Source: Pseudonocardia kujensis (GTDB taxonomy: Bacteria; Actinomycetota; Actinomycetes; Mycobacteriales; Pseudonocardiaceae). From it: DNA of 64,000 nt. The position numbers and the translations under genes are program-made. The notes under the pieces were generated by a model that saw only the letters and a program-made list of their open reading frames with translations, searched no databases and was not told the DNA's origin. The first letter of the stretch is position 1, and each line of letters starts with the position of its first letter. Shown here one piece after another: positions 18,761-27,735 of the stretch. Where the stretch lies: the NCBI RefSeq assembly GCF_021283305.1, contig NZ_JAJSOK010000017.1, positions 1 through 64,000 on the forward strand, read 5' to 3'.

Positions 18761-19121
18761 CGAGCACCGCCCGTGCGACGCGGAATCCCTCGATTCCGGC
18801 GGGTACCCCCGCGTACACCGCGACCTGGAGGAGGACCTCCTGGATCTGCTCCGGGCTGCAGCCGTTGGTGCGGGCCCCCCGCACGTGCGCGCGCAGCTCC
18901 TCGGCGCGTCCCAGCGCGGCCAGCATCGCGATATTGAGGAGGCTGCGTGTGCGGCGGTCGAGCGCCTCGCGGTCCCAGACGGTGCCCCAGCAGTACTCGG
19001 TCACGAGCTCCTGCATCGGCCGGTCGAAGTCGGTGGCCGCGCCCTGGGCGCGGCGCACGTGCTCGGCGCCGAGGACCTCTGCCCGGATCTGTGTTCCTCG
19101 TTCCATTCGACTGCTCGTCAT
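18744..19121 (-). CDS. Carboxymuconolactone decarboxylase-family protein (PcaC-like)
   Basis: A compact 125-aa CMD protein: FDRPMQELVTEYCWGTVWDREALDRRTRSLLNIAMLAALGRAEELRAHVRGARTNG and IQEVLLQVAVYAGVPAGIEGFRVA. The length and the Glu-Tyr-Cys-Trp-Gly, Arg-x-Arg-Ser and HVRGA segments match gamma-carboxymuconolactone decarboxylase (PcaC) better than the CMD-like protein at 5.7 kb. There is no other protocatechuate pathway gene in the window, so a PcaC role is not assured. The ATG at 19121 lies 10 bp after the ALDH stop, within one operon. Confidence 0.88.
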   Translation of the reverse strand: MTSSRMERGTQIRAEVLGAEHVRRAQGAATDFDRPMQELVTEYCWGTVWDREALDRRTRSLLNIAMLAALGRAEELRAHVRGARTNGCSPEQIQEVLLQVAVYAGVPAGIEGFRVARAVLDDAKV

Positions 19122-19131
19122 ATGCCTCTCC

Positions 19132-20595
19132 TCATCCCAGGACGAACGGATCCCGGCTGGCGCCGGTCGTCTCGGTCCAGACCGCTTTGGTCTCCCGGTA
19201 CGTGTCCATGGCACGTCGCCCGCTTTCCCGCCCGATCCCAGAGATGCCGATCCCGCCGAAGGGCACCTGCGGTGCCACCGTCCGGTAGGCGTTGACCCAC
19301 ACCGACCCCGCGCGCAGTGCAGCGACCACGCTGTGGACCCGGGACAGGTCCTGGGTCCACAGCCCCGCAGCAAGCCCGAAGCTCGTGCCGTTGGCGAGCT
19401 CGATCGCCTCGGCCTCGTCGTCGAAAGGCAGCACCGACAAGACCGGCCCGAAGATCTCCTCGCGCCAGAGCGCCGACCGGGTGTCGTCGTGACGCAGGAT
19501 CGTAGGCTCAAAGAACAGCTTGCCGAGGCTCTCGCGGGGCCCGCCGCCGGCGAGCACCTCGACCCCTTCGGCACGCGCGGTGTCCAGATAGCCGATGACC
19601 TTCTCGAACTGGGCCGGGTTGGCCAGCGGCCCCATCTCGGTGGCCGGGTCCATCGGGTCCCCCATCCGAATGCTGGTGGCGCGGTCGACCAGCCGGCTCA
19701 CCAGCTCGGCTGCGACCGAGCGCTGTACCAGCAACCGCGAGCCCGCCATACAGCTCTGTCCGGACGCGGCGAAGATCCCGGCGAGGACCCCGTTCGTGGC
19801 AGCGGTCAGGTCGGCGTCGTCGAACACGAGCTGCGCGGATTTGCCGCCGAGCTCGAGCGTGGTCCGCGCCATCCGGTCGGCGGCGACGTGGGCGACCTGC
19901 CGGCCGACCCCGACCGAGCCGGTGAACGCGATCTTGTCGACGTCCGGGTGCCGGACCAGGGCCTCTCCGGCGGCGGCCCCGCTTCCGGTGATCACGTTGA
20001 ACACCCCAGGCGGGAAACCGACCTCGAGGGCGATCTCAGCAAGTCTGACCGCGGACGCTGGGCTGTACTCGCTTGGCTTCGCCACGACCGTGCAACCGGC
20101 GGCGAGCGCCGGCGCGAGCTTCCAGGCGAGCAGGAGGGCAGGAGAATTCCATGACGTCACGGCCGCGACTACGCCGACCGGCACCTCAGTGGTGTACACG
20201 AAGTAGTCGGGCTTGCCGGTGGAGAGCACCTCGCCCCCGACCTTGTCGGCCAAGCCGCCGAAGTAGCGGAACCACTCGGGGAGCGCGTCGATCTGACCGC
20301 GCATCTCGCGCAGCAGCTTACCGGTGTCACGGGTTTCCATCTCGGCGAGCAGCTTCGCGTCGGCGACCACCGCGTCCGCAAACGCGGTCAGCAGGCGGCC
20401 GCGCTCCGGCGCCGGGACCACCGACCAGGCGGCGAACGCTGCACGTGAGGAACGGACGGCACGGTCGACGTCGTCGTCGCCGGCGTCTGCGACCGTCGCC
20501 CACGGTTCACCTCGATACGGGTCATGTGACGGATACACGCCACGACCGCCCACGGCGTTCACCCGCCCGTCGATCACTAGGCCGACGACGTGCAC
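19132..20595 (-). CDS. NAD(P)-dependent aldehyde dehydrogenase
   Basis: A 487-aa ALDH with VTSWNSPALLLAWKLAPALAAGCTVVAKPSEYSP, FTGSVGVGRQV, LELGGKSAQLVFDD (catalytic Glu) and ASGQSCMAGSRLLVQRS (catalytic Cys). The chain ends VPFGGIGISGIGRESGRRAMDTYRETKAVW. I place the start at a GTG at 20595 with a GGAAGAGGG site upstream. An in-frame extension reaching 20814 exists but would run through the shared promoter and has no motifs. It is the first gene of ALDH > CMD > HIBADH-like and divergent from the acyl-CoA synthetase operon. Confidence 0.9.
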   Translation of the reverse strand: MHVVGLVIDGRVNAVGGRGVYPSHDPYRGEPWATVADAGDDDVDRAVRSSRAAFAAWSVVPAPERGRLLTAFADAVVADAKLLAEMETRDTGKLLREMRGQIDALPEWFRYFGGLADKVGGEVLSTGKPDYFVYTTEVPVGVVAAVTSWNSPALLLAWKLAPALAAGCTVVAKPSEYSPASAVRLAEIALEVGFPPGVFNVITGSGAAAGEALVRHPDVDKIAFTGSVGVGRQVAHVAADRMARTTLELGGKSAQLVFDDADLTAATNGVLAGIFAASGQSCMAGSRLLVQRSVAAELVSRLVDRATSIRMGDPMDPATEMGPLANPAQFEKVIGYLDTARAEGVEVLAGGGPRESLGKLFFEPTILRHDDTRSALWREEIFGPVLSVLPFDDEAEAIELANGTSFGLAAGLWTQDLSRVHSVVAALRAGSVWVNAYRTVAPQVPFGGIGISGIGRESGRRAMDTYRETKAVWTETTGASRDPFVLG

Positions 20596-20654
20596 CGCCC
20601 CACCCTCTTCCGTCGATCGGGGAGCAAGCTTCTGAACCGAGGAGCAGGCTCTCA

Positions 20655-20766
20655 ATGTACGGCCATATATGTCAATCCCGACCAGGGCACTTCCCCAGCT
20701 TCGGCCATTATCCATCGACATGCTGGACATGGGGCGTTGAGCTATGCCATGGTCATGGCCGTACAT
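20655..20766. promoter_or_regulatory. Two perfect 12-bp inverted half-sites 100 bp apart in a divergent promoter
   Basis: ATGTACGGCCAT occurs at 20655-20666 and its exact reverse complement ATGGCCGTACAT at 20755-20766. Their starts are exactly 100 bp apart, and they bracket the middle of the region between the divergent ALDH and acyl-CoA synthetase genes. Each lies close to one of the two start codons. They are candidate operators for the GntR/UTRA protein encoded at 16.9-17.7 kb. Confidence 0.45.
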
Positions 20767-20787
20767 TTTCTCGGCTCGGAGGAGCGC

Positions 20788-22980
20788 ATGACGAGTACCG
20801 CCCCCACCCGCCACGAGTCCCGAGCCCGCAACCTACGGCGGCTGTTCGACGCGCGGAGCATCGCCGTGGTCGGCGCATCCGACGACCCGGACCGGATCGG
20901 CGGACGGCCAATTGCCTTCATGCTCCAATCCGGCTACTCGGGGCGCCTGCTGCCGGTAAACCCCCGATACGAGACGGTGCAGGGCTTGCCCTGCTACCCA
21001 GATGTCGGCGCTCTCCCCGACGACGTCGAGGTCGCCATTGTCGCGATCGCTGCGCGCCTGGTGCCGGACACCATCCGTGCCCTCGGGGACAAGGGCGTCG
21101 CGGTCGCCGTAGTGTTCAGCTCCGGGTTCGCCGAGGCCGGGGAGGCCGGTCGCCGGCTCCAGGACGAGCTGGACCGCGCCGCGCATGAGTCCGGGGTGCG
21201 GGTGCTCGGCCCGAACACGAACGGCTGGACCTCCTCGGACGCACAGATCATCGGGTCCTTCGGCTCGACCTGGCTGCGCCCGGGCTCGGTACCGCTGGGG
21301 CCGGGATCGGTCTCGTTCGTCACCCAGAGCGGTGCCTTCGGCAGTTTCGTGTACGCCATGGCTCAGGACCGGGGGGTGCAGTTCCGGCACTTTGTCGCCA
21401 CCGGGAACGAGTCTGACATCTCCGTGGTCGAGCTGCTTGAGAACCTCGTTGAGGACGACGCCGTCGCGGTCCTCGCGACCTACATCGAGGGTCTACGGGA
21501 CGGCCCGCGGTTCCGGGCGGTAGCCGCCCGGGCACGCGAGCTGGGCAAGCCACTGGTCGCGATCAAGGTCGGTCGCTCGGAGCGGGCCGCGAGTGCCGCG
21601 GCGAGCCACACCGGCGCGCTGGTCGGCACGGACTCGGCCTACGAGGGGGTCTTCGACGAGTGCGGCGTCATCCGGGTCGAGGACCCCGGTGAGCTGGTCG
21701 ACGTGCTCCAGATCGCCGCGGCCGGACTGCTGAGCCCCTCCCCGCGCCTCGCTGTCCTGAGCATCTCAGGCGGTACCGGCGTGTGGGCTGCCGACCAGGC
21801 GGAGCTCCTGGGCCTGCCAATGGCGGAGCTGTCGCCCGCGACCCGACAGCGGCTCGATGACCTCCTGCCGCCGTTCGGTTCCTCGCTCAACCCGGTCGAT
21901 GCGACCGCACAACTTGTGAACGATCCGCATATGCTGCGGGCGGCCCTAGAAGTGCTGCTCGGCGACCCAGGCGTCGACGTGTGCTACCTCGCAATGGGGC
22001 TGCAGGAGGGGTCGGGGGAACGTTACGCGCGTGACGTCGTCGCCGCCGTTCAGCATGACAGTGCCTCGCTGTTGGTCTCCTGGGTCTGCGGGCCGCAGGC
22101 GCTCTACGACCGGCTCGCCGAAGGCGGGATCGCTAGCTTCCGGGACTTCCGTCGGCCGCTGGCAGCCCTGGCCAAGGTGGCGACCTGGGCGGAGAAGCGC
22201 GAGCAAGCCCCCGCCGGGCTCACTGCTGCCCCGGTGCCGCCGGATGCGCAGGACACCGCGGGTGAGCCAACGTCGCCCGGCCCGCCGGTAGCCGAGGACG
22301 TGGCCAAGAGGCGACTCCGGGAGGTGGGCCTGCCGGTGCCGGCGTCGGCAGTGATTGCGTCCCGGTCTGATCTCGCGCCCGCCTTGGCCGCAATCCCGAC
22401 GCCGGTCGTCATGAAGGTCGCTGCGCCGGGTGTGGTCCTACACAAGACCGACGCCGGTCTGGTCCGGGTCGGTCTCGCCACCGTCGCGGCCGCCGAGCAG
22501 GCCTTCGACGAGATGGCCGGGAGAGCCGGGCTCATCGGCTCCGACTGCTATCTCTTCGTCGAGCAGCAGGCGTCGCCGGGCGTCGAGCTCATAGTGAGTC
22601 TGATCCGCGACCCGACATTCGGCTGGCAGGTCGTCGTCGGCCTCGGCGGTGAGCTGGTCGAGCTGCTCGCCGAGTCCGTCATCCGTTGCGCTCCACTGTC
22701 GTCGGCAGACGCCCGCGCGTTGCTGGCCTCCAACGAACGCATCTCCGCGATCCTCGCCGGTGTGCGGGGCCGCCCCGCCGCCGATGTCGACGCCCTGTGC
22801 GGGCTGCTGGTCGAGGTCAGTCTGCTGCCGTGGCGGACTGCCGGTGCGGACCTGCACCAGCTCGAGCTCAACCCGGTACGGGTCCACCCACGGGGCGAGG
22901 GCGTGACCATCCTCGACGCGGTGTGGCACACCGCGGCAACGACGCACGGAAAGGCGGATGTCGAAAGTGACCACGAGTAG
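20788..22980 (+). CDS. Acyl-CoA synthetase, ADP(NDP)-forming, fused CoA-ligase and ATP-grasp
   Basis: The 730-aa protein combines a CoA-binding Rossmann domain (LFDARSIAVVGASDDPDRIGG), succinyl-CoA-synthetase-like ligase domains and a C-terminal ATP-grasp subdomain. The ligase part includes FVTQSGAFGSF and AASHTGALVGTDSAYEGVF, which carries the phosphohistidine. The ATP-grasp part includes VVMKVAAPGVVLHKTDAGLVRVGL. Such enzymes make acyl-CoA from acid, CoA and ATP, releasing ADP and phosphate. The ATG at 20788 follows CGGAGGAGCGC; earlier in-frame starts fall in the promoter. It starts an operon with the DUF35 and thiolase-like genes, so the acid it activates is probably processed by them. 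Confidence 0.9.
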   Translation: MTSTAPTRHESRARNLRRLFDARSIAVVGASDDPDRIGGRPIAFMLQSGYSGRLLPVNPRYETVQGLPCYPDVGALPDDVEVAIVAIAARLVPDTIRALGDKGVAVAVVFSSGFAEAGEAGRRLQDELDRAAHESGVRVLGPNTNGWTSSDAQIIGSFGSTWLRPGSVPLGPGSVSFVTQSGAFGSFVYAMAQDRGVQFRHFVATGNESDISVVELLENLVEDDAVAVLATYIEGLRDGPRFRAVAARARELGKPLVAIKVGRSERAASAAASHTGALVGTDSAYEGVFDECGVIRVEDPGELVDVLQIAAAGLLSPSPRLAVLSISGGTGVWAADQAELLGLPMAELSPATRQRLDDLLPPFGSSLNPVDATAQLVNDPHMLRAALEVLLGDPGVDVCYLAMGLQEGSGERYARDVVAAVQHDSASLLVSWVCGPQALYDRLAEGGIASFRDFRRPLAALAKVATWAEKREQAPAGLTAAPVPPDAQDTAGEPTSPGPPVAEDVAKRRLREVGLPVPASAVIASRSDLAPALAAIPTPVVMKVAAPGVVLHKTDAGLVRVGLATVAAAEQAFDEMAGRAGLIGSDCYLFVEQQASPGVELIVSLIRDPTFGWQVVVGLGGELVELLAESVIRCAPLSSADARALLASNERISAILAGVRGRPAADVDALCGLLVEVSLLPWRTAGADLHQLELNPVRVHPRGEGVTILDAVWHTAATTHGKADVESDHE

Positions 22981-23416
22981 TACGGCCAGGCGACCCGAGA
23001 AGCGCCCCTTCGCTCACCTCAGAGGCGAGGAACGCATCTACTTCCGGGCCGCTGCCGAGAACCGGCTGGTGTTCCAGCGCTGCGTCGCCTGTAGCGCAAT
23101 GCAGTTCCCGCCCAGGTCCGTGTGCTCCTCCTGCCTCGGGCACGAGCTCACGATCGAGGACGCACAGGGGCAGGGGAGTATCTACTCCTTCACCGTCGTG
23201 CACCGCCCGGGGCACCCCGCTTTCCGCGACTGCGTCCCCTATGTCGTCGTACTGGTGGACCTCGACGAGGGGGTGCGTGTGATCGCCGATCTCGAGATCG
23301 AGAGTGGTACGACTCCGCGGGTCGGCGACCGGGTCGAGGCGTTCTTCGAACCCCACGACGAGGAGTACGGGGTTCCTCGGTTTCGTCTGATCCTGGAAGG
23401 GCGGTCCACCCAGTGA
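22958..23416 (+). CDS. Zn-ribbon/OB-fold protein (DUF35 family), partner of a thiolase-like enzyme
   Basis: A 152-aa DUF35 protein. The N-terminal rubredoxin-like zinc ribbon has two Cys pairs (RCVACSAMQFPPRSVCSSC), followed by an OB-fold part (GQGSIYSFTVVHRPGHPAF, then VGDRVEAFFEP). DUF35 proteins act as acyl-CoA-binding partners of thiolases or of aldolases such as Ltp2 with ChsH2 in steroid side-chain degradation. It overlaps the synthetase gene by 23 bp and its TGA overlaps the GTG of the thiolase-like gene (GTGA). The adjacency strongly suggests a two-protein complex. Confidence 0.9.
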   Translation: MSKVTTSSTARRPEKRPFAHLRGEERIYFRAAAENRLVFQRCVACSAMQFPPRSVCSSCLGHELTIEDAQGQGSIYSFTVVHRPGHPAFRDCVPYVVVLVDLDEGVRVIADLEIESGTTPRVGDRVEAFFEPHDEEYGVPRFRLILEGRSTQ

Positions 23417-24555
23417 GCATCTCCCGCAAGGTCGCCATCGTCGGTGCGGCGGAGTCCGACGTCTTCGAGTCCGACGGCCGGTCCCCGGTCGGTCTCATGG
23501 CGCAGGCCATCGCCCGCGCTCTGGAGCAGGCCGGCCTGCAGAAGTCGGATGTTGACGGGCTCTTCTCGGCGTCTGCCTACTACTACATGCCCGTGCTGAA
23601 CCTGACGGAGTACCTGGGCATTCACCCGCGGCACGCGGACTCGAGCACGATCGGTGGCTGCAGCTTCGTCTCGCACATCCAGCACGCCGCGGCCGCCATT
23701 AATGCCGGGCTGTGCGAGGTCGCGGTGGTCGCCTACGGGAGCACCCAACGCACCGACGGCCGACGGCTGGTGAGCATCGCCGAACCATCGCCGTACGAGC
23801 TGCCCTACGGCCTGATCTATCCGATCTCGTCGTTCGGCCTGATCGCGCAGCGACATATGGCGCAGTACGGGACGACGTCGGAACAGCTCGCGGAGATCGC
23901 GGTGGCGGCCCGGGAATGGGCGATGCTCAACCCCCGGGCGCGCTACAAACAGCCCCTCACCGTCGACGACGTCCTGTCTTCACCGCTGATCAGCTCGCCG
24001 CTGCACAAACTCGACTGCTGCCTGGTGACGGACGGCGGCGGGGCGTTCGTGCTCACCTCAAGCGAGCGGGCGCGCGACCTCACCCCGAAACCGGTGTACG
24101 TCGAGGGGACCGGAGAGGCGATCAACCATCGCTACGTCTCGGGGATGCCCGACCTCACCACCACCGAGGCCGTGCACAGCAGCCGCCGGGCGCTCCAAAT
24201 GTCCGGCCGCAAGCTGAGCGAGATGGACACGATCCACCTCTACGACGCCTTCACCATCAGTGCACTCATCCAGCTCGAGGACATCGGCTTCTGCGCGAAG
24301 GGAGAGGGCGGCGCGTTCGTCGAGGGAGGACGTCTCGCCCCCGGCGGGTCTTTGGCCCTCAACACGAACGGCGGCGGTCTGTCCTACTGCCATCCCGGGA
24401 TGCTGGGCATGTTCGAGGTGATCGAGGCGGTGCGCCAGCTCCGCGGTGAGGCCGGCGAACGGCAGGTGCCGAACGCATCGACGTCGCTGGTGCATGGGAT
24501 GGGGGCGACACTCGCCGCACACGCAACCGCAGTGCTGTCGACCGAGGACTGGTAG
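23413..24555 (+). CDS. Thiolase-superfamily protein (Ltp2/SCP2-thiolase-like aldolase or thiolase)
   Basis: The 380-aa thiolase-fold protein opens with VAIVGAAESDVFESDGRSP. It has STIGGCSFVSHIQHAAAAINAGLCEVAVVAYGST where classical thiolases have the nucleophile loop, and ends with NTNGGGLSYCHPGMLGMFEVIEAVRQLRG. Many relatives have Gly-Gly-Ser-Ser at the loop and act as retro-aldolases. Here a Cys occupies the position, so true thiolase activity is possible. The GTG start overlaps the DUF35 stop, fixing it as that protein's partner. Together with the NDP-forming synthetase it would cleave an activated acyl-CoA. It is the last gene before the IS debris. Confidence 0.88.
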   Translation: MSISRKVAIVGAAESDVFESDGRSPVGLMAQAIARALEQAGLQKSDVDGLFSASAYYYMPVLNLTEYLGIHPRHADSSTIGGCSFVSHIQHAAAAINAGLCEVAVVAYGSTQRTDGRRLVSIAEPSPYELPYGLIYPISSFGLIAQRHMAQYGTTSEQLAEIAVAAREWAMLNPRARYKQPLTVDDVLSSPLISSPLHKLDCCLVTDGGGAFVLTSSERARDLTPKPVYVEGTGEAINHRYVSGMPDLTTTEAVHSSRRALQMSGRKLSEMDTIHLYDAFTISALIQLEDIGFCAKGEGGAFVEGGRLAPGGSLALNTNGGGLSYCHPGMLGMFEVIEAVRQLRGEAGERQVPNASTSLVHGMGATLAAHATAVLSTEDW

Positions 24556-24954
24556 CCGCAAGTGCCCGTCCACGTCGGCCACGACTTCATCGACCGGAGT
24601 CCGGCACGCTCGCGTAGCCCAGGCCCGACCATTCCGACCTGTCAATGGGTCGACGCCATGGGGGTCCTCGTGCGTTGCGAGATCTCGGACGCCCTGAGGA
24701 TCTGGGTACCGGGGCCGGAAGACCTCGAGCACGCAGGTGGCCCAGCTCAGCCTCGATTCAATCCGCAAGGTTAAGCGCCTGCGCGAGCCTTTTCTGCTGA
24801 TCGTCGGGCACGGGCGCACCGGGGAGCTGGCGCTCGACCGCGACAGCGCCCTGGGGCCGGCGCCCCGCGGGACCGTGCACGGGCTGACGCAGGCGCGGGC
24901 CGCGATGGCGGAGTTCGCCGGGTTGGGACCGGTCACCTCGTGGAGAGCGGGACA
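24556..24954. other. Unassigned DNA after the thiolase-like gene
   Basis: A frame giving LREPFLLIVGHGRTGELALDRD is open through this part, but I do not recognise it and no start or Shine-Dalgarno is convincing. It runs into IS481 remnants and is probably debris. Confidence 0.35.
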
Positions 24955-25180
24955 TCGTCTACCGCTCGGAACCGCAGTGCACCCCGCCGCGGACCGCGCC
25001 CTGCTCGACGAGTGGGCCTACGCCCGCCCCAAACCGGACCGAGTCCGAGCGACGAGCCGCCCTGTCCAGCTGGCAGCACTTCTTCCATCACCACCGCGGC
25101 CATACCGGAGTCGACGGCCACCCACCCGGCATCCGCGTTCCCACCTCTCCGGGCAGAACAACCAGGGGCAGGGCGAGTAG
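24955..25180 (+). mobile_element. IS481-family transposase C-terminal remnant
   Basis: One frame gives LLDEWAYARPKP. After a one-base shift the next reads RTESERRAALSSWQHFFHHHRGHTGVDGHPPGIRVP. This is the C-terminal end of IS481-type integrase-like transposases (EWAYxRPYxSExERxxAL...HxYNxHRxHxALGGxPP), including the last catalytic Glu region. Upstream catalytic parts are absent and the frame is broken. Confidence 0.75.
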
Positions 25181-25269
25181 GCCCCTGATGCGATGAAGGG
25201 GCGGGGCCGGCCTCCCGCTCCTCGTGACCCTCGGCTCATGCTCGAGGTGCTTCACGCCAACGAAGTGGG

Positions 25270-26017
25270 GAGGCCCCGGTGAGTCTCGGAGGCCTGGATC
25301 CCCCACCCGCGACTCGTGAGCTGCGCGGCTGGGTGCGCCACCGCGCGAAGCTGGTCGGGTAGCGCAGCAACCTGAAATGCCAGGTCCACGCGGTACTGGC
25401 CGGCGCCGGGGTGGCGGTGCCGATGAGTGATCTGTTCAGCCCCGGCGGGCACCACACCAGCTGCTCACCGCCACCGCGCTGGCGGTCGAGTCCAGGGCCC
25501 GGGTGGACTCGCTGCTGAGGTTGATCACCGCGCTGGACTTTGAGATCGACCTTCGCCCGCCTCGTCGCCGGCAGGTTGCGAACCGACCCCGGCTATACCG
25601 CGATCCAGGCCATCCCCGGGGTCGGGCCGCTGCTGGGGCGCGGTGTTCGTCGCCGAGATCGGCGACATCAGCTGCTTCGGTCGGCCCCAGCAGCTGGCCT
25701 CGTGGGCCGGGCTCACCCCGACCCACCGGGAATCCAACACCACCATCTGCCGAGGTCGGATCACCGAACAGGGCTCCCGGCTGGTCCGCTGGGCCGCGGT
25801 CGAGGCGGTGCAACGGGTGGCCGCGCACACCCGCCTCGGGCAGCGCCGTGAGCGCGAGGCCGAGCGTCGCGGCCGCAACATCGGCGTCGTCGCCGCGAGA
25901 GACCTCGTCACGCTGGTGTTCTACGGGCTACGGGACCATCACATCTGCAGCCTCCCCCGGCCCGTGCGGCGTGAGTACGCCCGACAACGTGGTGGGCGCG
26001 GATCGTACGCGTCATGA
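25270..26017 (+). mobile_element. IS110-family transposase remnant with stop and frameshifts
   Basis: The piece starts with ATRELRGWVRHRAKLVG, hits a stop, then continues with RSNLKCQVHAVLAGAGVAVPMSDLFSP. After further shifts it gives DPGYTAIQAIPGVGPLLG and FVAEIGDISCFGRPQQLASWAGLTP, the Transposase_20 helix-hairpin-helix core. The end is GRITEQGSRLVRWAAVEAVQR to LVTLVFYGLRDHHI. It is the C-terminal two thirds of an IS110 transposase of a different subtype from the copy at 16.2 kb. It is dead. Confidence 0.8.
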
Positions 26018-26508
26018 TCCCCGAGCCGGCTCGGCGTGATCGTTCCCTCTGATCGACCCCGCCCACCACCCCAGTTCTCGTCGCAGCGCACCATGCCGCC
26101 CGCCTCTCACCGGCCGGCGCGGCGAAGGGATGACCGATGACCCGTAAGCGGGGCTCGTCCACATCGAGCCCGGAGACCACGGCTTCAGGCGCAGCACACA
26201 CCGAACTCCGCCCCAACGGGCAGGAGCACCGACACCCCCCGCGATCTCGCCAGCTGAACAGCATGCGCCGCCCCGGCGACGGCCTCAAGGACCTCCGGCC
26301 GCTACGCGGGCGCCCTCACAGGCGCTCCTTGACCCCGCCACCAGGTCGTCGCGCCCACAACACCCCGGCGAGCCACCGAGAGAAGATCAACGACAGCAAG
26401 ACACGGGGTTGACCGGCCCCGCCCCTTCAGGGCTTGGCCGATGCGGTCTTCTCCGCGCTGCACGAAGGTCTATCAGACTATCCTTCTCCCGGCACGCGCA
26501 ACCGTGCG
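26018..26508. other. Unassigned DNA at the left edge of the low-GC island
   Basis: No gene recognised. The left part has the high-GC character of the IS110 debris. From about 26,420 the composition drops noticeably, marking the edge of the island that follows. Confidence 0.4.
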
Positions 26509-27504
26509 CTAATTCTCTTGCGCATTCTTGGTGTTGCGCAACTGGGAAGGAGGGAATCCGTACATCGCCTTGAACGATCTAGTGAGATGGCTTAGGTCGG
26601 AAAAGCCGTTGTCATGGGCGATGCGTGACAGCGACTGTGATGTAGACCAGATCTCTTGTTTCGCCTTCGCCAGCCTGCGCCCGCGGATCGCATCGCCCGC
26701 CCGGTCGTTCGAGCTTGAGAAGACTCGGTGTACGCTCCTCTCGGAGATATTGAAGGCCGCCGCGAGGGACTGGGCCGTCAATGCGCCTGGATCCCTGCAA
26801 TCTTCGATGTACTTTATCATGCGGACGTACAGTGAACGTTGCGCGGCCTCGGGAAGCGACACCGTCTCCGATCTCACTGCTGCCCGAATAAGGTCCCTGG
26901 TCGCTCCGATTGCAGCAGAACGCGACGCATGATCGAGCCCTTCGCTGGTGTCAGCAAATGCCAACAAGAAGGCACGAGTGAGGGCCGTACTCGGAGCCGT
27001 TGGATCCAACTTGAAGGGAGCCGAAGTGCGCACTCCAATTGCCTTCCAAAAGTCCCGCGAGAACCGCAAGGCAATTTTCGTGACAGCGCTACCGATGGCG
27101 AATCTGCCCGGAATGCTGCTATCCCAGATTGCAATATCGCCCTCGACGAGCGACACGGCCGAGTCCATCTGTTCGATCACTTGCTGACCTTGCAGAATGA
27201 GGATGACCCCGATGAAGTCGGCCGCAGTCGCCGCAATGTGGCCTCTCGATCTGTAGCCGGATACTGGATCGCAGCTACAGCGAACAACCGACATGCCGTC
27301 GAGTTCGCGGAGCGAGCATCGGTGCTTGCCGCGCGTACGCCCGGCCGCGGTGTCGTCCACTACAACCGACCATGGAAGATGATGAGCCGCGAAAGTGTCG
27401 TTCCACCTGTCGGAGATGCTGTGGGCTCCCGCCGCAGATCCTCGGCGCCAGTCCCACTCCAGTACGCTGGGCTGCCCTGCGGCATCACTGACCAGTTCTC
27501 GCAT
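26509..27504 (-). CDS. AraC-family transcriptional regulator (AraC-binding-like N-domain)
   Basis: The 331-aa protein has an N-terminal sensor domain of the FeaR/NitR-type (SAVSLVEGDIAIWDSSIPGRFAIGS, then LRFSRDFWKAIGV). The C-terminal AraC double HTH contains ALTAQSLAAAFNISERSVHRVFSSSNDRAGDAIRGRRLAKAKQEI and SLSRIAHDNGFSDLSHLTRSFKAMYGFPPSQLR. The ATG at 27504 has a GGAGGTG site at the right distance; longer upstream frames lack one. Codon use is less GC-biased than in the flanking genes. It is co-directional with the transporter and glyoxalase-like genes upstream and is their likely activator. Confidence 0.9.
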   Translation of the reverse strand: MRELVSDAAGQPSVLEWDWRRGSAAGAHSISDRWNDTFAAHHLPWSVVVDDTAAGRTRGKHRCSLRELDGMSVVRCSCDPVSGYRSRGHIAATAADFIGVILILQGQQVIEQMDSAVSLVEGDIAIWDSSIPGRFAIGSAVTKIALRFSRDFWKAIGVRTSAPFKLDPTAPSTALTRAFLLAFADTSEGLDHASRSAAIGATRDLIRAAVRSETVSLPEAAQRSLYVRMIKYIEDCRDPGALTAQSLAAAFNISERSVHRVFSSSNDRAGDAIRGRRLAKAKQEIWSTSQSLSRIAHDNGFSDLSHLTRSFKAMYGFPPSQLRNTKNAQEN

Positions 27505-27735
27505 GGTGCCACACCTCCGCTCAGGAGGAGTGTAGGCGTGCTCAGCGTCGTCACCCGAGCTTGCCCCATCCGGCAACCGCAGGTGGCGCTCCGCAAGCGC
27601 TCTGCAGCTGTGAAGCGGGCAAGCAGAGTGGCCTCCCTCAGGGAGGAAATCCTTCAGGTAGCGCCGACCACATTCTTGGAGGGTCCGGTCCGGCATTATC
27701 TATGACTTCACAATCCTCGTCTCATGCGAAGGTTT

